A stretch of 64,000 bases of DNA from Azospirillum oryzae (GTDB taxonomy: Bacteria > Pseudomonadota > Alphaproteobacteria > Azospirillales > Azospirillaceae), in assembly GCF_900177515.1 (NCBI RefSeq), contig NZ_FXAK01000001.1, positions 186,001 to 250,000 on the forward strand, given 5' to 3'. The notes under the pieces are model-generated. The model had not been told where the DNA came from, did not search any database, and saw only the letters and a list, made by a program, of their open reading frames with translations. The translations under genes and the position numbers were made by a program. Position 1 is the stretch's first letter, and each line of letters begins with the position of its first letter. Shown one piece after another: positions 52,703 to 64,000 of this stretch.

Positions 52703-53137
52703 TCAGGCGGCGCGTGCGGTGGGAAGACGGCGACAGCCGGTCTCGAACGCATGCAGCCGGGTCCGGAAATGCTCCGCCGTCGCGCGGTCGATGTCCAGAA
52801 CCTCGGCCGGCGGCACATCGCCGCGGATCCGCATGTGGATCGCCGCCCGCCCGTCATGCGTCAGGTGCAGGTCGAAATCGCCGATCAGCCGGTGAAGCCC
52901 CTCGCCACCGTCTTCGCCATGATGGGACCGGTACAGCACCTGCAATCCACCCTCCCGCTCCAGCACTTCGACAGTTCCGGCATCGCTCATGCGCCGTGCG
53001 AGCGCGTCGGCCTCGGCGCGCAGGCGGGCGACCGCGCAGGCGAAAGCGGCACGGACGTCGGCGCCGAGAGGCTCATGGTCGAGGGCGCGCTGGGCCGGAG
53101 CGACGGACCAGCGGTGGGACGAAACATCGTGATGCAT
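52703..53137 (-). CDS. Hypothetical protein, 144 aa
   Basis: From MHHDVSSHRW; a start 72 bases upstream is open but less likely. It contains VRAAFACAVARLRAEADALARRMSDAG (a helix), then LIGDFDLHLTHDGRAAIHMRIRGD and VLDIDRATAEHFRTRLHAFETG. No known family was recognised. It may be a small alpha/beta protein; nothing membrane-bound is seen. It is transcribed on the minus strand ahead of the HD gene and downstream of fdhD. Confidence 0.5.
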   Translation of the reverse strand: MHHDVSSHRWSVAPAQRALDHEPLGADVRAAFACAVARLRAEADALARRMSDAGTVEVLEREGGLQVLYRSHHGEDGGEGLHRLIGDFDLHLTHDGRAAIHMRIRGDVPPAEVLDIDRATAEHFRTRLHAFETGCRRLPTARAA

Positions 53138-53320
53138 CGGAAAAGGCACTCCTCGGGGGAGGCGTGGACGGGCCGATCCCGGCGCGTCTCCCGTCCCTTT
53201 CCTTAGCATGCTGCACCGCAGCGGCAGGACGCGACATATCGTCGAGTGGTATGACCACTTGGCAGATCTGCTGTGCCGGCCGCGCGGCCGAAAGGATCGG
53301 GGCGGTGGCCGGCACCGAGG

Positions 53321-54187
53321 TCACGCTGGCATCAGGACCCGCGACGGAGCGGCATAGACGGTGAAGCGGCCGTCGCGCACATAGGCGACCACACCGACGC
53401 CCACCCTTTCGGCGAAGCCGACGCACAGTGATGTCGGGGCGGAGATGGCGGCGATCAGCGGGATGCCGGCCGCCGCGGTCTTGTGGACCATCTCGAAGGA
53501 ACAACGGCTCGACACCACGACGAAGCCGTCGGCGGGATCGACACCGGCGCGGGCCAGCGCGCCGATCAGCTTGTCGAGCGCATTGTGCCGCCCGACATCC
53601 TCGCGCACGGCGACCAGTTGCCCATCTGGACGGGCGAAGCCGGCGGCATGGACCGCTCCGGTCTCCCGGTTCAGCCGCTGCCCTGACGGCAGGGCCGCCA
53701 TGGCGCGGCGGATCGCGTCCGGCGCGATGCGGGCGGTGGAGCGGACAGGGTCGAGCGGGCGCAGAGCCTCCGCGAAGCTGTCGGTGCCGCAACGGCCGCA
53801 GCCGGAGCCGCCCATCAGGTTGCGCTTGCGTCGCAGAAGGGCAGCCAACCGCTCCACCGGCAGTTCCATGCGGATGCGCACGCCGTCCGTCACCTCGTCG
53901 ATGGCGGTGACCGCCAGTTCCTCCGCGCTGCCGACGAGTCCTTCGCTCAATGAGAAGCCGGTGGCGAAGTCCTCGAGGTCGGTCGGGGTCGCCAGCATGA
54001 CGGAGAAGAGGCTGCCGGCATAGATCAGCCCGACCGGCACCTCGTCGATGACCGTCTCCTCCCGTTCGGCCATCGCGGCCCCGGTGCAGACGGTCGCCGG
54101 CACCAGCCTGACGCCCTCCCGGCAAAGCGGGCGCGGCAGGGCTGGCGGCACGGGCGACGTGGCCGCCCAGACGGTAGCGTGATCCAT
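53321..54187 (-). CDS. fdhD: Formate dehydrogenase accessory sulfurtransferase FdhD
   Basis: 288 residues. The sulfur-carrying CxxC is Cys130-Cys133 (SGCGRCG). The signature VAVREDVGRHNALDKLIG is complete, as is SSRCSFEMVHKTAAAGIP. FdhD transfers sulfur from IscS to the Mo-bisMGD cofactor of formate dehydrogenase. No formate dehydrogenase or other fdh gene is in the window, so the target enzyme must be encoded elsewhere. Confidence 0.92.
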   Translation of the reverse strand: MDHATVWAATSPVPPALPRPLCREGVRLVPATVCTGAAMAEREETVIDEVPVGLIYAGSLFSVMLATPTDLEDFATGFSLSEGLVGSAEELAVTAIDEVTDGVRIRMELPVERLAALLRRKRNLMGGSGCGRCGTDSFAEALRPLDPVRSTARIAPDAIRRAMAALPSGQRLNRETGAVHAAGFARPDGQLVAVREDVGRHNALDKLIGALARAGVDPADGFVVVSSRCSFEMVHKTAAAGIPLIAAISAPTSLCVGFAERVGVGVVAYVRDGRFTVYAAPSRVLMPA

Positions 54188-54334
54188 GATCTGGCGGAGA
54201 CCCTGACTGCGGTGGAAGGGCGGGTGAGGACGAGCGCCGGCCGATCCGTTCGCCGCAGCGCGCAGATATAACGCCGGAGCCGGACCATCGGTCCCGGCGT
54301 TATGCCTGCGTTGCCGAATTACCGGCCAACAGTA

Positions 54335-54790
54335 TTAGGGGCCGACATCTCCATCGGCATCGTCGCCGACTACGTCGTCCTCCGTCATGCCGAAGGCCGC
54401 ACCCGGCTTCCGGTCCATCTCCGACGCCATATCGTCGTCCTCGGTGATGTCCTCCTCGGCGTCGCTCATGCTGTCCTCGTCGGCGAGCGAGGTGTCGCTG
54501 GTGTGCATCCAGCTGTTCTCGTCCGCCATCAGCTCGACGATCTCCTCCTCGGGTTCGTCGGTCTCCACGATCTTCTGGTGGCCGCGGATCAGATTGTCGC
54601 GCAGGTCGGGCAGCGACAGCGTCTCGTCCGCAATCTCGCGCAGCGCGACGACCGGGTTCTTGTCGTTGTCGCGGTCGATCGACAGCGGCGCGCCGCCGGC
54701 GATCTGGCGGGCACGCTGCGCCGCCATCACCACCAGATCGAAACGGTTGGGGATGAGAAGGACGCAATCCTCGACGGTGACACGGGCCAT
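54335..54790 (-). CDS. rpoZ: RNA polymerase omega subunit RpoZ with acidic tail
   Basis: 151 residues. [20 protein letters not shown] and [10 protein letters not shown], with [11 protein letters not shown], are the standard omega core (residues 1-60). Beyond the core the chain is long and acidic ([27 protein letters not shown]). Alphaproteobacterial omega proteins often have such tails, but the E. coli subunit ends at 91. The start at 54790 is the usual MARVTVED. It is divergent from the hybrid kinase. Confidence 0.93.
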   Translation of the reverse strand: MARVTVEDCVLLIPNRFDLVVMAAQRARQIAGGAPLSIDRDNDKNPVVALREIADETLSLPDLRDNLIRGHQKIVETDEPEEEIVELMADENSWMHTSDTSLADEDSMSDAEEDITEDDDMASEMDRKPGAAFGMTEDDVVGDDADGDVGP

Positions 54791-55030
54791 TCCACAAATA
54801 CTCCAGGCAAAACACAAAAAACTTGGGCGAGGACGGCGGCCGGCAGGCGCGCCGCACTCCTCCCCCTCCTACAACAGAGCCGGCGACCATCTGCACCCCC
54901 ATTCACCGGACGTATCGCATCGGGGGAATGGCAACCTGTCCCATCGGGGCGTGGCCCGCCTGCGACAGGCCGGGTCGAGCGCGGTAATCCGCCATGCCGG
55001 CGCGGACGAATGCCGCCGCCGGCTGTTCAA

Positions 55031-58784
<3,754 letters not shown>

Positions 58785-58792
<8 letters not shown>

Positions 58793-59171
58793 GCTGCTGC
58801 TGGTCGAGGATCACGAGGAAATCTGGGACTTCCTGTCGCGCCGGCTGAAGCGGCGCGGGTTCGACGTCGTTCTCGCCTTCGATGGCCGCCAGGGCGTGGA
58901 CATGGCGCGCGACGAGCGGCCGGACGTCATCCTGCTCGACATGAACCTGCCGGTCATCGACGGCTGGACCGCCGCCCGCGAGCTGAAGGCGGGCCAGGAG
59001 ACCGCCGGCATCCCGATCATCGCGCTGACCGCCCACGCCATGTCCGGCGACCGCGAGAAGACCTTGCAGGCGGGCTGCGACGACTACCATCCGAAACCCA
59101 TCGATTTTTCCCGCCTGCTGACCCAGATCGACACCGCCATGCAGCGCGGGCCGCAACCGGCCGGGGAGTAG
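58785..59171 (+). CDS. Stand-alone response receiver, DivK-like
   Basis: 128 residues, one receiver domain without an output. Asp8/9 (VEDH), phosphoacceptor Asp52 (LLDMNLP) and Lys104 (HPKPID) are present. The segment GCDDYHPKPIDFSRLLTQI resembles DivK and cell-cycle receivers. It is translated from within the end of the hybrid kinase gene (ATG inside the kinase's last codons), which suggests it is the phosphate acceptor of that kinase. Confidence 0.87.
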
Positions 59172-59178
59172 CCGCAGG

Positions 59179-59769
59179 ATGACCCAAGCCAAGCCCAACC
59201 TGCTGACGCGGCTGTTCGGCGGCGCGCCGGAGGCGCCCGTCCCGGCCCCATCCCCCACTCTCACCTCCGCCGGGCCAACGGAAACCGGCGAGGCGAAGCC
59301 GCGCCTGGGACACGAGCCGGTGCTGCACGCGATGCTGGCCCGCCAGATCCTGGACTCCCATCTGCGCAACCGTCACCAGCTGCTCGACCGCGCGCCGGCG
59401 GATTTCCGCGGATTCGGCGCGGAGGAGACCGATCTGCTGGTCCTCGCCATGGCCGCCGCCGCCCATGCCGACGGCGAGCTGGACGCGACGGAGCGCGGCC
59501 GGATCCGGAGCAGGCTCAACACCAGCAGCCTGGACGAGGAGGACCGCGACCGCCTGCAGCGGCAGATCGAGGAACCGCAATGCCTGGAGGAGCTGATCCG
59601 CCGGGTCGACGGCCCGCGGATGGCCGCGCGTTTCTACGCCGTCTCACTGGCGACGGTGGACAAGCACGCGCCGATCAACCGCTCTTACCTGCGCTATCTC
59701 GCCCAGCGCCTTGGTCTTCCCGCCGATCTGGTGGTCCGGCTGAACCGGCAGATGGGACTGCGGCTGTAG
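59179..59769 (+). CDS. DUF533 / TerB-like tellurite-resistance-fold protein
   Basis: 196 residues. The N-terminal 40 residues are disordered and Pro-rich. From residue about 65 comes a helical domain with LVLAMAAAAHADGELDATERGRI, RQIEEPQCLEELIRRV and PINRSYLRYLAQRLGLPADLVVRL. The DUF533/TerB-like metal-binding fold has these acidic helix pairs (HADGELDxxER). Its role is unclear. It starts 7 bases after the receiver stop, so it belongs to the kinase operon. Confidence 0.75.
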   Translation: MTQAKPNLLTRLFGGAPEAPVPAPSPTLTSAGPTETGEAKPRLGHEPVLHAMLARQILDSHLRNRHQLLDRAPADFRGFGAEETDLLVLAMAAAAHADGELDATERGRIRSRLNTSSLDEEDRDRLQRQIEEPQCLEELIRRVDGPRMAARFYAVSLATVDKHAPINRSYLRYLAQRLGLPADLVVRLNRQMGLRL

Positions 59770-59781
59770 GGCCGCCTCCGC

Positions 59782-60213
59782 TCACACGTCCTGCCCGCTG
59801 GCGCTGAGTTCGCCCAGCGCGTCGCGGATCGTGCCGGTTTCCAGCAGCAGCCGGCGCGAAATGTCGCTCAGCGTCAGCCAGCCGACCACCTGCCCGCCCT
59901 CGTCCAGCACCGGCAGGCGCCGCACGTGATAGGCGCCCATGATGTCCATCGCCGTGGCCAGCGTGTCGGTGTCGCGGCAGGTGAACAGCGCGCTGGACAT
60001 CACCTCGCGCACCCGCACCCGCATGTTGTCGCCACCCTCCGCCACCACGCGGAACAGGATGTCGCGGTCGGTCAGGATGCCCACGAGATCGTCGGCCGAG
60101 CCGACCGGCAGGGCGCCGACGTCCAGTTCTCCCATCAGCGTCGCCGCGTCCTGCACGGTGGCGTCCGGCGAGATGAACTCCAGCGCTTTCGCCATGATCT
60201 CAGAAACCTGCAC
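59782..60213 (-). CDS. Twin CBS-domain protein
   Basis: 143 residues from a GTG at 60213 with AAGGAAG upstream. Two CBS domains: VQDAATLMGELDVGALPVG...LVGILTDRDILFRVV, and VREVMSSALFTCRDTDTLATAMDIM...VVGWLTLSDISRRLLL. CBS pairs bind adenine nucleotides and may regulate neighbours. The gene follows the transporter below by 65 bp and may be regulatory for it. A longer open frame extends 5' but lacks domain character. Confidence 0.82.
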   Translation of the reverse strand: MQVSEIMAKALEFISPDATVQDAATLMGELDVGALPVGSADDLVGILTDRDILFRVVAEGGDNMRVRVREVMSSALFTCRDTDTLATAMDIMGAYHVRRLPVLDEGGQVVGWLTLSDISRRLLLETGTIRDALGELSASGQDV

Positions 60214-60278
60214 GGTCGTCTTCCTTGTTGTTCCGGCCTGGGGAACGGCGCCTCCGCCCCCTTGTTCCCCGCCCACGC

Positions 60279-62045
60279 TCACCCGCTCAGCGGCCAGAAG
60301 GTGACGATCAGCCAGGTGCCCAGCGTCAGGATGATCAGCGACAGCGGCACGCCCAGCCGCGGGTAATCGCCGAACCGGTAGCCGCCCGGCCCCATCACCA
60401 GCGTGTTGCACTGGTGGCCGATGGGCGTCAGGAAATCGCTGCCGGCGCCGACCGCCACCGCCATCAGGAACGGATCGGGGCTCAGCCCGAGCTGCTGCGC
60501 CACCCCGGCGCCGATGGGCGCCATCACCAGCACCGTCGCGGCATTGTTCAGGAAGGGCGTCACCGCCATCGCCGCCGCCATGATCAGCGTCACGCAGGCC
60601 ACCGCGGGCAGCCCACGCGCCGCATCGGCCAGCAGGGTGGAGATCACCTGCGTCGCGCCCGTGCTCTCCAGCGTGCCGCTGACCGGGATCAAGGCGGCGA
60701 GCAGGATGATGATCGGCCACTCCACCGCGTGATAGGCATCCTCGACGCTCAGCACGCCGGTGACGACCATCGCCGCCGCAGCCGCCAGGAAGGTCACCGC
60801 CAGCGGCGCCAGATGGAAGCCGAGCACCAGCATCGTGATGACGAGGATCCCGACCGGCACCCAGACCGGCCGCCGCTGGCCGATCTGCAGGCGGCGTTCC
60901 GCCAGCGGGATCAGGCCGGCGTCGGCCAGCGCATCGGGATAGCGCTCCGCCGGCACCTGCAACAGCAGCAGGTCGCCCTCCTTGAACATCACATGGTGCA
61001 GGCGCCGGGCGATCCGCTCGCCGGTCCGGCTGACCGCCAGCAGGCTGACGCCGAACCGGCTCCGCAGATCCAGATTCCGGTCGGATCGGCCGTTCAGCGG
61101 CGAGTCCGGCGTCACAACCGCCTCCACCGCCAGCAATTCGCCCTCCACCCCCTCCAGGATGCCCAGCGGCTCCAGCGACGCGCCCTGGACGAGGCGCTGC
61201 AGGGCCGGGGCGTCGCCCTCCAGCACCAGCACATCGTCGGCCAGCAGGGTCCAGTGTTTGTCGGGCACATAGCGGCGGAAGCGCTCGCGGACCAGTCCGA
61301 TCACCTGCGCCTCGCCCTCCGCCAGCGCCTCGACGTCGCCGACGGTGCGGCCGACGAAGGACGATCCGGCCGGCAGCCTCATCTCGCTGGCGTAATTCTC
61401 GACGGCGAAGGTCTCCTCGGCCGACCGGGCGCCGCTGCGGTCCTGGGGCAGCAGGCGCCAGCCGACCATCAGGAACAGCAGCCCGACCACTGTGATGCCC
61501 AGCCCGACCGGCAGATAGTCGAACATCGAGAAAGGCTGACCGACGATCTCGGTCCGCACGCGGGACACGATGATGTTGGGCGAGGTGCCGACCAGCGTCA
61601 TCAGGCCGCCAATCAGCGAGGCGAAGGCCATCGGCATCAGAACCCGGTGCGCCCCGGTCCGGTGCCGTCGCGCCAGCTGCATGGTGATCGGCAGGAAGAT
61701 GGCGAGCGCGCCGATGTTCTTCATCAGCGCCGACATGAAGGCCACCGACCCGCACAGGAAGGCGATCTGCCGCGTCGGCGTGTTGAGCTTCGCCGCCACC
61801 GGCCGCACCAGCGCGTCGATCACGCCGGAGCGGGCGATGCCGGCGCTGACGATCAGGGCGGAGGCGATGATGATGACGATGTCGTCGGCAAAGCCGGAAA
61901 ACGCCTCCTTCGCCGGGACCAGCCCCAGGAACACGCCGGCCAGTAGGGCCAGAACTGCAACCACATCGAAACGCAGCCTGTTCCAGATCAGCATCGCAAC
62001 CACGATGCCCACCAGCGCGAAGGCCATGAACTGCTGCAGGGTCAT
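60279..62045 (-). CDS. SLC13/DASS-family transporter with two TrkA_C domains
   Basis: 588 residues from MTLQQFMAF; a start 15 bases upstream is possible. The membrane domain has two related halves: VGTSPNIIVSRVR (TSPN motif, Na+/substrate site), and MAVTPFLNNAATVLVMAP with TPIGHQCNTLVM. Between them lie two TrkA_C/RCK_C domains (about 215-390). The architecture is that of SLC13-like sulfate, citrate or dicarboxylate transporters (CitT/SAC1 group). Substrate is not clear. It is upstream of the CBS gene on the same strand. Confidence 0.85.
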   Translation of the reverse strand: MTLQQFMAFALVGIVVAMLIWNRLRFDVVAVLALLAGVFLGLVPAKEAFSGFADDIVIIIASALIVSAGIARSGVIDALVRPVAAKLNTPTRQIAFLCGSVAFMSALMKNIGALAIFLPITMQLARRHRTGAHRVLMPMAFASLIGGLMTLVGTSPNIIVSRVRTEIVGQPFSMFDYLPVGLGITVVGLLFLMVGWRLLPQDRSGARSAEETFAVENYASEMRLPAGSSFVGRTVGDVEALAEGEAQVIGLVRERFRRYVPDKHWTLLADDVLVLEGDAPALQRLVQGASLEPLGILEGVEGELLAVEAVVTPDSPLNGRSDRNLDLRSRFGVSLLAVSRTGERIARRLHHVMFKEGDLLLLQVPAERYPDALADAGLIPLAERRLQIGQRRPVWVPVGILVITMLVLGFHLAPLAVTFLAAAAAMVVTGVLSVEDAYHAVEWPIIILLAALIPVSGTLESTGATQVISTLLADAARGLPAVACVTLIMAAAMAVTPFLNNAATVLVMAPIGAGVAQQLGLSPDPFLMAVAVGAGSDFLTPIGHQCNTLVMGPGGYRFGDYPRLGVPLSLIILTLGTWLIVTFWPLSG

Positions 62046-62329
62046 CGGGTGTCCGTCCATTGATGTCGCCCGCTTGTAACCCCCCGGCACCCCGCTGGTT
62101 CCCGCAGCGCCCGCGCTTGGGCCTCGAAGGCCGGTCGTCGCCCTCTCGAATCGACAATTCCGGCGCGGTTCCACAGAAGACGTCTTTTCCCGGACCGAGT
62201 GCCGGGAACTTGGGCTGCTTTGTCGAGTTGTACTGGACAGGTCTTGCGGGCGGTCGCCGCAACCAGCTTTTCACGCAGATCCTCCTGAGGACTGCAGGAT
62301 TTTCCGGAACATTTGGACGGAGTGAACCC

Positions 62330-62647
62330 ATGCGACACATTCTCATCCTTGCTGCCGCCGCCGTGCCCCTGATGCTTGCGGGCTGTGCTTCCGAAAACAG
62401 CAGCAGCTATGGAACCTCCGGCAGCACGGGAACGAGCCAGCAGACGATCTCGCCGAACGAGCCCGGCATGGGCGAGAGCAAGACCCGCAAGTCGCTGAAC
62501 GATTCCAGCCAGGCCGGAACGGGGGCCAGCGGCATGGCCTACGACAACAACAAGACGGTTTCGCCGGATGAGCCCGGCATGGGCGAGAGCAAGACCCGCA
62601 AGTCGCTGCCGAACACCGCCGGGAACTCCTCTTCCTCGTCCTGGTAA
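62330..62647 (+). CDS. Small lipoprotein with duplicated EPGMGESKTRKSL motif
   Basis: 105 residues. The lipobox is LMLAGC (Cys at 19), after a short signal peptide. The mature part is Ser/Thr/Gly-rich, with two copies of SPxEPGMGESKTRKSL, residues about 42-57 and 81-96, separated by 23 residues. The DNA of the repeats is identical over 39 bases. The family is unknown; such small lipoproteins may serve stress or envelope roles. A strong terminator follows. Confidence 0.7.
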   Translation: MRHILILAAAAVPLMLAGCASENSSSYGTSGSTGTSQQTISPNEPGMGESKTRKSLNDSSQAGTGASGMAYDNNKTVSPDEPGMGESKTRKSLPNTAGNSSSSSW

Positions 62648-62658
62648 GGACCGGCAGG

Positions 62659-62690
62659 AAAAGGCCCCCGCACCATTGCGGGGGCCTTTT
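62659..62690. terminator. Strong bidirectional rho-independent terminator
   Basis: A perfect 14-bp stem (62659-62672 with 62677-62690) and a CCAT loop. The stem ends with AAAAGG on one side and CCTTTT on the other, so it can terminate both the lipoprotein gene (plus) and the LysR gene (minus), which ends 27 bp beyond. Confidence 0.9.
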
Positions 62691-62717
62691 CCTTGCCCGG
62701 ACGGCGGCCAGCCCGCT

Positions 62718-63611
62718 CTAGCAATGCGAACCGCCGAACACCTCCGTCAGCCAGTCGATGAACACCCTTAACCGCGAAGACAGATGGCGGTTCTGCGGAT
62801 AGACCACCGACACCGGCATCATCGGCGGTGGGAAGGCTTCCAATATCGGGACCAGCTGTCCGGCGGCGATCTGGTGCTCCACGCGATAGCGCGGGACCTG
62901 GATCAGTCCCAACCCCGCGACAGCCGACGCCGTGTAGATCTCCGCCCCGCGGACGACCACATCATAGGGCAATTGAACCTCCCAGTTCCGCTCCGGCGTC
63001 GTGAACTCCATCGGATAGGATTGCCCGGTGGCCGAGGCGGCATAGCCGACCATCCGGTGACCGTCCAGATCGTCCGGTGTCGACGGGATGCCATGACGGT
63101 CGAGATAGGCGGGGCTCGCCAGGGTCGATTGCTCGAACAGCGTGATGCGGCGGCCGATCAGGGAAGAGTCGGACAGATCGCCGGCCCGCACGACGCAATC
63201 GACCCCTTCGGTGATGAGGTCCACCATCCGGTCGCCTTCGCTGAGGTTCAGTGAAATCCCCGGATAGCGCGCCATGAACGCAGGCAGCGCCGGCAGGATG
63301 AAGAACCGCGCGATGGTCCCCTGCATGTCGACGCGGAGCGGCCCCCTGGGCTCGGCGTTCCTGAAGACGCTCTGCATCTCGTCGAGATCGGCGAGGAGCC
63401 GAAGGCAGCGCTCATGGTAGAGCGAGCCGTCCAGCGTCGGCCGGACTTTGCGTGTCGTCCGCTCCAACAGCCGGACGCCGAGATTTGCCTCCAGGCGCTG
63501 GATCGCATGCGTGGCGGTCGGGCGCGGAACCTGCAGATCCCGCGCGGCCTGAGCGAAACTCCCACGTTCGACGATCCTGACGAACAGACGCATGACGTCG
63601 ATGCGATCCAT
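62718..63611 (-). CDS. LysR-family transcriptional regulator
   Basis: 297 residues. The HTH is SFAQAARDLQVPRPTATHAIQRLEANLGV with LLERTTRKVRPT after it; the periplasmic-binding-like domain starts at about residue 90 (GPLRVDMQGTIARF). It belongs to the CrgA/AaeR-like group. It is divergent from the tautomerase gene, 149 bp apart, and may regulate it. The start MDRIDVMRLF is the standard N-terminus of the group. Confidence 0.9.
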   Translation of the reverse strand: MDRIDVMRLFVRIVERGSFAQAARDLQVPRPTATHAIQRLEANLGVRLLERTTRKVRPTLDGSLYHERCLRLLADLDEMQSVFRNAEPRGPLRVDMQGTIARFFILPALPAFMARYPGISLNLSEGDRMVDLITEGVDCVVRAGDLSDSSLIGRRITLFEQSTLASPAYLDRHGIPSTPDDLDGHRMVGYAASATGQSYPMEFTTPERNWEVQLPYDVVVRGAEIYTASAVAGLGLIQVPRYRVEHQIAAGQLVPILEAFPPPMMPVSVVYPQNRHLSSRLRVFIDWLTEVFGGSHC

Positions 63612-63760
63612 AGCCGGCCCGCGCGATTGTTAATCCCAGCGAAATGGTGATGTCGAATTCGCCGGTCTACCCCGGAACTGCAAAACGGACGAATTTCGGT
63701 CCCAGGAGCAGCGGCCGACCGAGGCGCTGCTCGTCGATCACCCCCGCAGGAGCGAAGACC

Positions 63761-63973
63761 ATGCCGTTCGTCAATTTCAAGGTCCCCGAGGCCGCGCTGA
63801 ACCGTGCCCAGAAGGAAGAAATCGTCCATCGCACCACCGCGATGCTTGTCGAGTATTTCTCGGAGGCCGCCCGCCCGCACACCATGGTCCTGATCGAGGA
63901 AGTCAAGGACGGCGGCTATGCCCGCGCCGACGAGGTGTTCGTGATCCCGGAAGCCTATCGGGCGAAGGATTGA
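63761..63973 (+). CDS. 4-oxalocrotonate tautomerase-family protein
   Basis: 70 residues. After Met removal the N-terminal Pro is the catalytic base (MPFVNFKVPEA). EIVHRTTAMLVEYFSE and the MVLIEEV strand match 4-OT tautomerases, which are 60-80 residues and act as hexamers on enol/keto acids. Start at 63761 has GCAGGAGCGAAG upstream. The gene is complete and is the last one in the window; an upstream start would lose the N-terminal proline. Confidence 0.85.
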   Translation: MPFVNFKVPEAALNRAQKEEIVHRTTAMLVEYFSEAARPHTMVLIEEVKDGGYARADEVFVIPEAYRAKD

Positions 63974-64000
63974 AAGCGGCCGGACACCACCACCCGCAAC

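Noticed and set aside
59782..62346. A single long minus-strand open frame joining the CBS domain to upstream sequence
   Set aside because: Only the last 143 codons have family character and a ribosome site precedes the GTG at 60213; the rest is a shadow of the SLC13 gene.

Overview
The window is high-GC (roughly two thirds or more G+C), densely coded bacterial DNA. Its gene content points to an alphaproteobacterium of the Azospirillum/Rhodospirillales type: an orphan ccoG, a SmoEFGK-like polyol transporter with sorbitol and mannitol dehydrogenases, an RpoH sigma factor, an omega subunit with a long acidic tail, a DivK-like receiver beside a hybrid kinase, a PQQ alcohol dehydrogenase, and an aryl-polyene-type lipid cluster. 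The genus is inferred from gene families and composition only. No rRNA, tRNA, CRISPR array, insertion sequence or prophage gene was recognised.

Layout. 1-5.7 kb: the tail of an Lrp/AsnC regulator, an unrecognised protein, an alpha/beta hydrolase, a DUF1289 protein, ccoG and a MocR-type regulator. 5.7-14.9 kb: a polyol catabolic locus. A ROK repressor is divergent from binding protein, two permeases, ATPase, SDR polyol dehydrogenase, mannitol 2-dehydrogenase and fructokinase. Two identical-arm palindromes (AAATCA-N3-TGATTT) lie in the divergent promoter region and are candidate operators. The locus would import sorbitol or mannitol, oxidise it to fructose and phosphorylate that to fructose-6-phosphate.

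15.4-31.7 kb: the most interesting region, an aryl-polyene/xanthomonadin-like cluster. Twelve genes from ACP to ApeP-like dehydratase are almost all overlapping by a few bases. They encode an ACP, a membrane protein, an AMP-ligase, a hotdog dehydratase, a lauroyl-acyltransferase-like protein, a LolA-like carrier, an MMPL exporter, a NodB-type deacetylase, a methyltransferase, a ketosynthase, a chain-length-factor-like ketosynthase and a second dehydratase, with a FabG reductase following. A convergent block adds a glycosyltransferase, a PlsC acyltransferase and a flavoprotein with halogenase hallmark motifs. An MipA/OmpV-like porin and a UbiE-like methyltransferase sit next to it.

31.8-64 kb: mainly housekeeping and accessory genes. 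These include an SmpA-like lipoprotein, rpoH with a clear terminator, a polysaccharide pyruvyl transferase coupled to a secreted beta-propeller protein, a LysR/quinone-oxidoreductase pair, feoAB with a Fur-like box and a small Cys-rich membrane protein, a pentapeptide-repeat protein, a PQQ alcohol dehydrogenase divergent from a NarL-type two-component system, mntR/mntH around an MntR-like box, fdhD, rpoZ, a four-PAS hybrid kinase with its own receiver, a CBS/SLC13 pair, a lipoprotein with a tandem duplicated motif, a LysR gene and a tautomerase. Seven copies of a 23-24 bp GC-rich palindrome, six of them paired head-to-head in three REPIN-like elements, are scattered between genes in the first 26 kb.
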